Below are positions 54,801 to 60,800 of a stretch of DNA of 64,000 nucleotides, one piece after another. The notes below the pieces were generated by a model that saw only the letters and a program-made list of their open reading frames with translations, had not been told where the DNA came from and did not search any database. How positions within the stretch are numbered: the first letter of the stretch is position 1; the number at the start of each line of letters is the position of its first letter. The stretch lies in NCBI GenBank assembly GCA_002633005.1, contig NMRA01000035.1, positions 839,253 through 903,252 on the forward strand. Direction: 5' to 3'. The position numbers and the translations under genes are program-made. The stretch is from Phoronis australis. Taxonomy: Eukaryota > Phoronida > Phoronidae.

Positions 54801-57800
54801 AAGTCTCATGAGATGGGCATTCACAAACACGCTGGCAATTTTAAGGAAGTCTGGATCATTTACATATATGTATTTGTATATGTATTTGTATATGTATATG
54901 TATGTCAATCATGGGCACCAAAAAGTGAAAATTTGGAAATTTTCAAGTTGGGTGTAAAGCCGAGAAGGCTGTTAATCCAGAAGATTACAGTACTAACTGA
55001 GTACTTGTATTCAAGATTAATCCACTTTTAAGTAGACAAATCTGGGCTGCATGTTTTAACTGTTAAGACATCAGTGGAAGCTATTTGAGACCACTTCATT
55101 GCTGTGTTATAGTACACATCTTAAATTTAAAACCAAAGTCCTGACACTAAACTCCCCTAACAGGATAACCTCTGCGTATCAACAGCAACACCATGGCTCT
55201 CTCTTAAGAATATCACAATTCCATAACCCATGAGTCTTCCTGGACAAAATCATAATTTTGGAAATTAAGTTATTTTTTTCTCGCAAAAGTAGATGGATGG
55301 AAAATAATGGCTGATACTACTCGTCAATCATATCTGTGCGCATAAACTTATGATATGAGAGTTAATATTCGTTTACACTGTAGACTTGGAATCGGTCTGA
55401 CATCAGTTTAGAGTGATAAATTCAGGAAATGTGTGTTAACAGATCTGTAACATGTATGCATGAACATACAAAAGCTGATTCGACAAAGATGGAGAAAGTG
55501 ACATATACTTGCACATGTGTATACAGGAACCTAAGTATACACATGTGTATACACATGTGTATACACATGTGTATACACATGTGTATACACATGTGTATAC
55601 ACATGTGTATACACATGTGTATACCTAGGTTCCTGTCTGTACTTTTGTTCAGAATTTTGACGCATGGTTTGCTGTCAGCACAAACTAACCTTTCCAGGTC
55701 TGACAGCTCAAAAAGTAACGACAAATGCAATGAAAACGATACAATTACCGGCCATTTTTAAAGGACGTCATTTACAGGAAGGTGAAAGGTGTGCATGCAC
55801 GGGACTCTCCTAGCAGGCGACGCTGCATTTAAACCAATCCCGTCTTTGCATTGCATATGGGGCGGGGACGTAGCCACTAAAGCTATGGTACCGTAGATGG
55901 AGTGAATCGATGCAAACTAAACCAATTTCAAACATCCGTGAAAACTAGGTATTTAATTTATCTTATGGAAATTTTCCACTAGTTTTAACCATATTCATTT
56001 TCAATGCCTGTAGACTGTTATTTGGTATTTGTAATAAAGATCATGTTTAATGTCTTTATTTTATATTGATGCTATGATAAAAATGATACTGTAGTAGACT
56101 GAACACATTTGAAATTCAAATGGCCAATGACATTCAGGTCATAGGAGATAACACAGGCAAGGAAACCTGCTTAGCAGACAACCTCAACGAAGCAGCTTAA
56201 AAAATAATTCTGAATAAACTGCAGTTACAGCAACTTGGACAACTGTAACATTTATTGATTACAGATTAAACTAAGTTGAAGTAACAAAGTTCACTCAAAC
56301 AAGTACTACTACTGACAGTGTGGAAACCAATTACAAAACACCCTATGTCCAAATTTTCCAAGTATATCAAAACAATCAATTCCTAAGCATCCCCTGTGTT
56401 ATAAAATAAGGTGTATTCATTTTTAAAAACAAGAAATACCCACATACAGCCATTGTGATTTCATAAACAAAACTGCCAGCTGTTCACAATCACTTGTCTT
56501 TCCTAAAAAATGTCCACAATCAAAGTAAATCTGAATTCCATTGTAGACCTACCACCACAAAACGCACATTAAACAGGTTACACACAAGTTTAGATAAATA
56601 CAATACAACCATCAACAAAATAAAACAGAATCCCTCTACCCACCTTTGGTCTTCTTCTGTGAGGACTTGTTCTCATTAAGTTCATGAACTGACAGAGTGA
56701 CACGAGCCACATGCTTCTCTAGCGCCATCTGGTGAGCTTTGGAATCCTTAAACAGAGATAAAGTTCACCTGAGAGGATGTAAAAATGGAGGCAAAGACAT
56801 TAGTATGTTTCTACATAGTGTTCTTCAAGGTCAGCCTGTTGAATTACCAAATTAGCGCCTTAGATTAGTTAGGAAGTGATTTCTTAATACATAAACAATC
56901 ATCAGTCAAAGAAGACATCAACACAAATCATGAAGTCAAATGCATTGCCTATGTGACCAGCTCAAAACGCCAAGTTGTATGTTAGGCTTCATTCATTTTA
57001 TTATAACGTTAGACTTAAACAGTATCCGATAATATAAAATCCATTTATCTATCACAAAAGTTACACATCCAAAATATTTTGATAGTTACAATAAGATCAG
57101 GATCCAGTTCCAATCTAGTCATTCTGCAAATAGACAAATATCTACAACTCGAATAGAATGAATGCTAGTCATAGCTGCTTCTTAACAACAGTGGTAAAAA
57201 TTCATTCATTCATAGATGTAACAGCAAAAATTTTAAGTTCCAGATTTTATACACCATAACAAGTATAACTTATGATTACACAATATACGAACACCAAATT
57301 CTTTGTAAGTGCATAATGAGCAGAACACTGACAACACGAACATCAAGAAACAGCTTAGAATGAACACAGATATCAACAGGTCAAATAACAGGGTGTCCTA
57401 AAAATGTTCTCGCACTTCAGTACAATGCTGGGAGTTCAAATTCAATTCCCAAGGAATAGACTCTGCGGCCGGGCCTCCTGTATGGATACACCATGCTGTG
57501 AAAGTAGGTGTGTGAGTCACCACATGCTCAGCATGCACGGGAATAGCAAATGAACATTCAAGTTCTGAAAATTTACGCGGAATGATACTGGAAACTTAAA
57601 AATGTCAAGGACTTTCAGACAATTAATCTTCACCACAAGTTAATTAACAATGCATCTATTGGTTTAAAGACTTAATTCCTTTTTGATCGTCTCTTTATGA
57701 ATTTAAACCAGTTGTCTTGTTTCTAAATCAATAAATAACACATTTATTGTCATTTTAAGTGTGAGTATATTAGTGGGGACACTCTGTATAAAACAGTGGC

Positions 57801-60800
57801 AATTCTTCACCTATCTAGCTCACAGTAAGGCGGACAAGTGAAATTTGATTTATCGTAATTTTCTACAAAAACAAAGCTTAAGAAAATGTTGACCTTTTAT
57901 TAGCTTGGTTTTTACTCTGTAGATGTCATAACACAACCTTTGGTGAAGCTTCTAATATTTGCACCAAGCCTTTCAAAAATGGGAAATAGCAACTTTGGCA
58001 ATAATTTTGGTGATGGTCAGATATAACGTGCCCGGGTTTTGAGAATCAGTTTTCGCACATGACCTGGAATGTGTTACGACACGACTGGTTAATAACAGCG
58101 AGTATGTAATTTTTTGATATTAAATGGACAAATCACAAAGTAGTGCAACGTAGAAATCCATATGCTTTACATTTTATAATCAGCAAAACACTAAAACAAC
58201 CAACCCAACAATGCCGGAATTCCGAGGTGACAAGGCTATGATTGAGAAATCCGGTGACGCAACTGTACGTACTCCCAGTCAGAACGACTTGCAAACTACT
58301 TCTTAAACGAGCCATCTTCGGCCGCGAATTCCATATCCACGTTCATTCAAACGGAGACAAGCCCAACTCAAGAAACATGGCGTGACTATCTAGCTGTGCT
58401 ATCTCAAGGTCAATCAGTGCTCATGCGCGGGGAAGCCTTGCTGACTGTTATTTATAAATATCTTTTAAGTTTTAATATTACAACTTCAAAGACTATTTAT
58501 TAGATTCTAACTTGTCTTGCTATGAAAATTGAATGCAATTTACAAGTGTTAAGCTTAAAATAAAACTATTAAAAAGTAACTGAATTACTTTACATTGCAC
58601 AAGCGTGTTTTTACAAAAGTTGCATCGTGTGGTTGAAAGTTTTAGACACGTCGAGTTTTTCAGCAAAAAAGATCGTTTTTACGGTTCATGTGAGAAAACA
58701 AATCCTACACTCATCTCAGATTAATGACATGGGCAAAACCTCTTGGAAATTCTGTCAAAATCCCTCGGCAAGCCTCGGGATTTTGACGAAATTTCCAAGA
58801 GATTTTGCCCATACAATAAACCTGAAACTCATGTAGGATTCTCTGTTTCTCCACTGAATAACAGGGCTCAAACTGGTTCTCAAAATATGGGCACATTATA
58901 TGCGACTGTTGACATAATTTGTGTGCCAAATAAGTGGAGAATCACCCTTTGTGGCCAAACATTGAACCATGAACATAATTATGAATGATATACCAGCACA
59001 ACAGCCACCACTAATGTCAAAGGAAAGTTGTAACATATTTACCTACCAGTATGCTACAGAAGCTGTCTCTACAATCAGACTACATTCCCATTTGGTAAGC
59101 AATGTACGGATACACGCAACAGTTTCTACACAGTGGAATCACATGTGGTCGCTACAGATTGTAAACGGTTGTTGTGAACACTCGAAACTGAAAATGTTAA
59201 TTAGTCCGTACTTATGGAATACCAGATGTTCAGTCGCCAGCGTGTCCAGTATTTTGTGCCTAGACATATTCTGGAAGTCGTGACAGTGGTAAATCACCAA
59301 TTTTGGTAAAAAATGATGGCCAAATTTCCCTTTATTCATTTCCCAAGAATTTCAATGCTGTAACGTGTTCAAGTTCTGTAGCAACACCATAGCTAAAAGA
59401 TATTTTGAAAAATTTTGAACATTCACAACAATGATAGCAGCCACTGAAAAATGAAGGAAAAAATCAATTTGGCAACTATTTTTGTTCAAAATTAGTGAAA
59501 GTTTACTGTTCCTGACTCCACTACCTAAAAACTGTTTTGTGTCTTTGAACATGGCGCTACATACCCATCATGGAAAGAATGAGAAAATAAAATTTCACTT
59601 GTCTGCCATATTACGTCCAAGATGGCGAGTTTTTGCCATAACTACGGCCCAGGGAATGAGGCTTTGCTATTCCGTCGATAAAATCTAACCAATTTTGAAC
59701 AAAAATAATTGCCAAAGTTGATTCTTATCCATTTTTCAAAGGCCTCTGACATTGCTGTGAATGTCCACAATTTCTCAATGATAGCTATGGTACAGAACTT
59801 AAAATATGATTAAGCATTTTTTTGCAACTTGTCTTGGAAAAAAATACAAAATGCAACTCAACTCGTTCACCATAGAATGTCCTAAACGGGTGAGATTCTA
59901 TTGTCAATGATTATTGCAGATTTAACTACAACTCTAAATAACCAGACAAACACCATGGTAATCCAAGAGTTTCATAAACTATACAATCAGTATATTTCGG
60001 TACCAGCCTTTCATGAACGCAAACTTCGTTGAAGACACACCTCTACTTTTTAATTGACAGCTTAATACAGACTCGCTGTAGTGTCTTAACAATCTTCTTT
60101 CTTCAATATTCATCTGTATTAAGTTGTCAAACAAAAAGTACAATCGTGTCATCGACGAAACTATACAATGTAGAAACATAACTGTTATGATAATCCCGCA
60201 CGTCGTACTTCAGAGAAAAGTTGTCCGCACTTGGGGAAGCCGTGCAAAATTGTACAAATAGCAGAAAATTTTAACTGTTTAGAAATTTTGGAACGAATGG
60301 ACAAAACTGGATACCCAATTGCACATCACCAATTAAAAAGTTTGTGCCATTTCATTATGGTAAGCTCCTATTATTCAGGGCATCCAACTGCAGACGATTA
60401 TATCATGTCAATAACCCTCATCACTTAGGTTGTTGACAAAAGATATCCAGCATCGGATTTTCATAACCTCACGCCTATTATGTAACAACAATTATTACTG
60501 AAAATCAATAGTACTAAATCAACTGCATGCTGGTCTCTTCCTTAATTCTCAGAAATTTCTACTTCAAGACTCAACAAATGCATGTAACTGTGTCTCTTTA
60601 AGGGTAAATTATCTTTTTCTGAGATGTTCTCTCAATTGACCTATCGCAAGCTCCGCCTCCATGCGAAATGTCGATAAACAAACAGTAAATTTTACCCGGC
60701 AAATGAGTTGTTTGTTGTTTGTCGGGTAAAATGGCGACTCTGAAAAGAAGGTGTGTCAAGAATGCTGCATTGCGCTTGGTCAGTTAAGCCATCACTCAAA

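Larger units (their letters stand above)
44906..56643 (-). other. OSBPL1A intron, largest uninterrupted stretch
   Basis: Holds the MITEs at 45670, 49746, 50556 and 51744, the paired repeats at 44990 and 50985, and the palindromic satellite at 55523. A CpG patch with GGGGCGGGG is at about 55855-55870. No exon was recognised in 46000-49700 or 52240-54800. Confidence 0.6.

Noticed and set aside
55422-55761. ORFs on both strands encoding repeated IHMC
   Set aside because: Produced by the palindromic 12-bp satellite read in frame on either strand; no homology.
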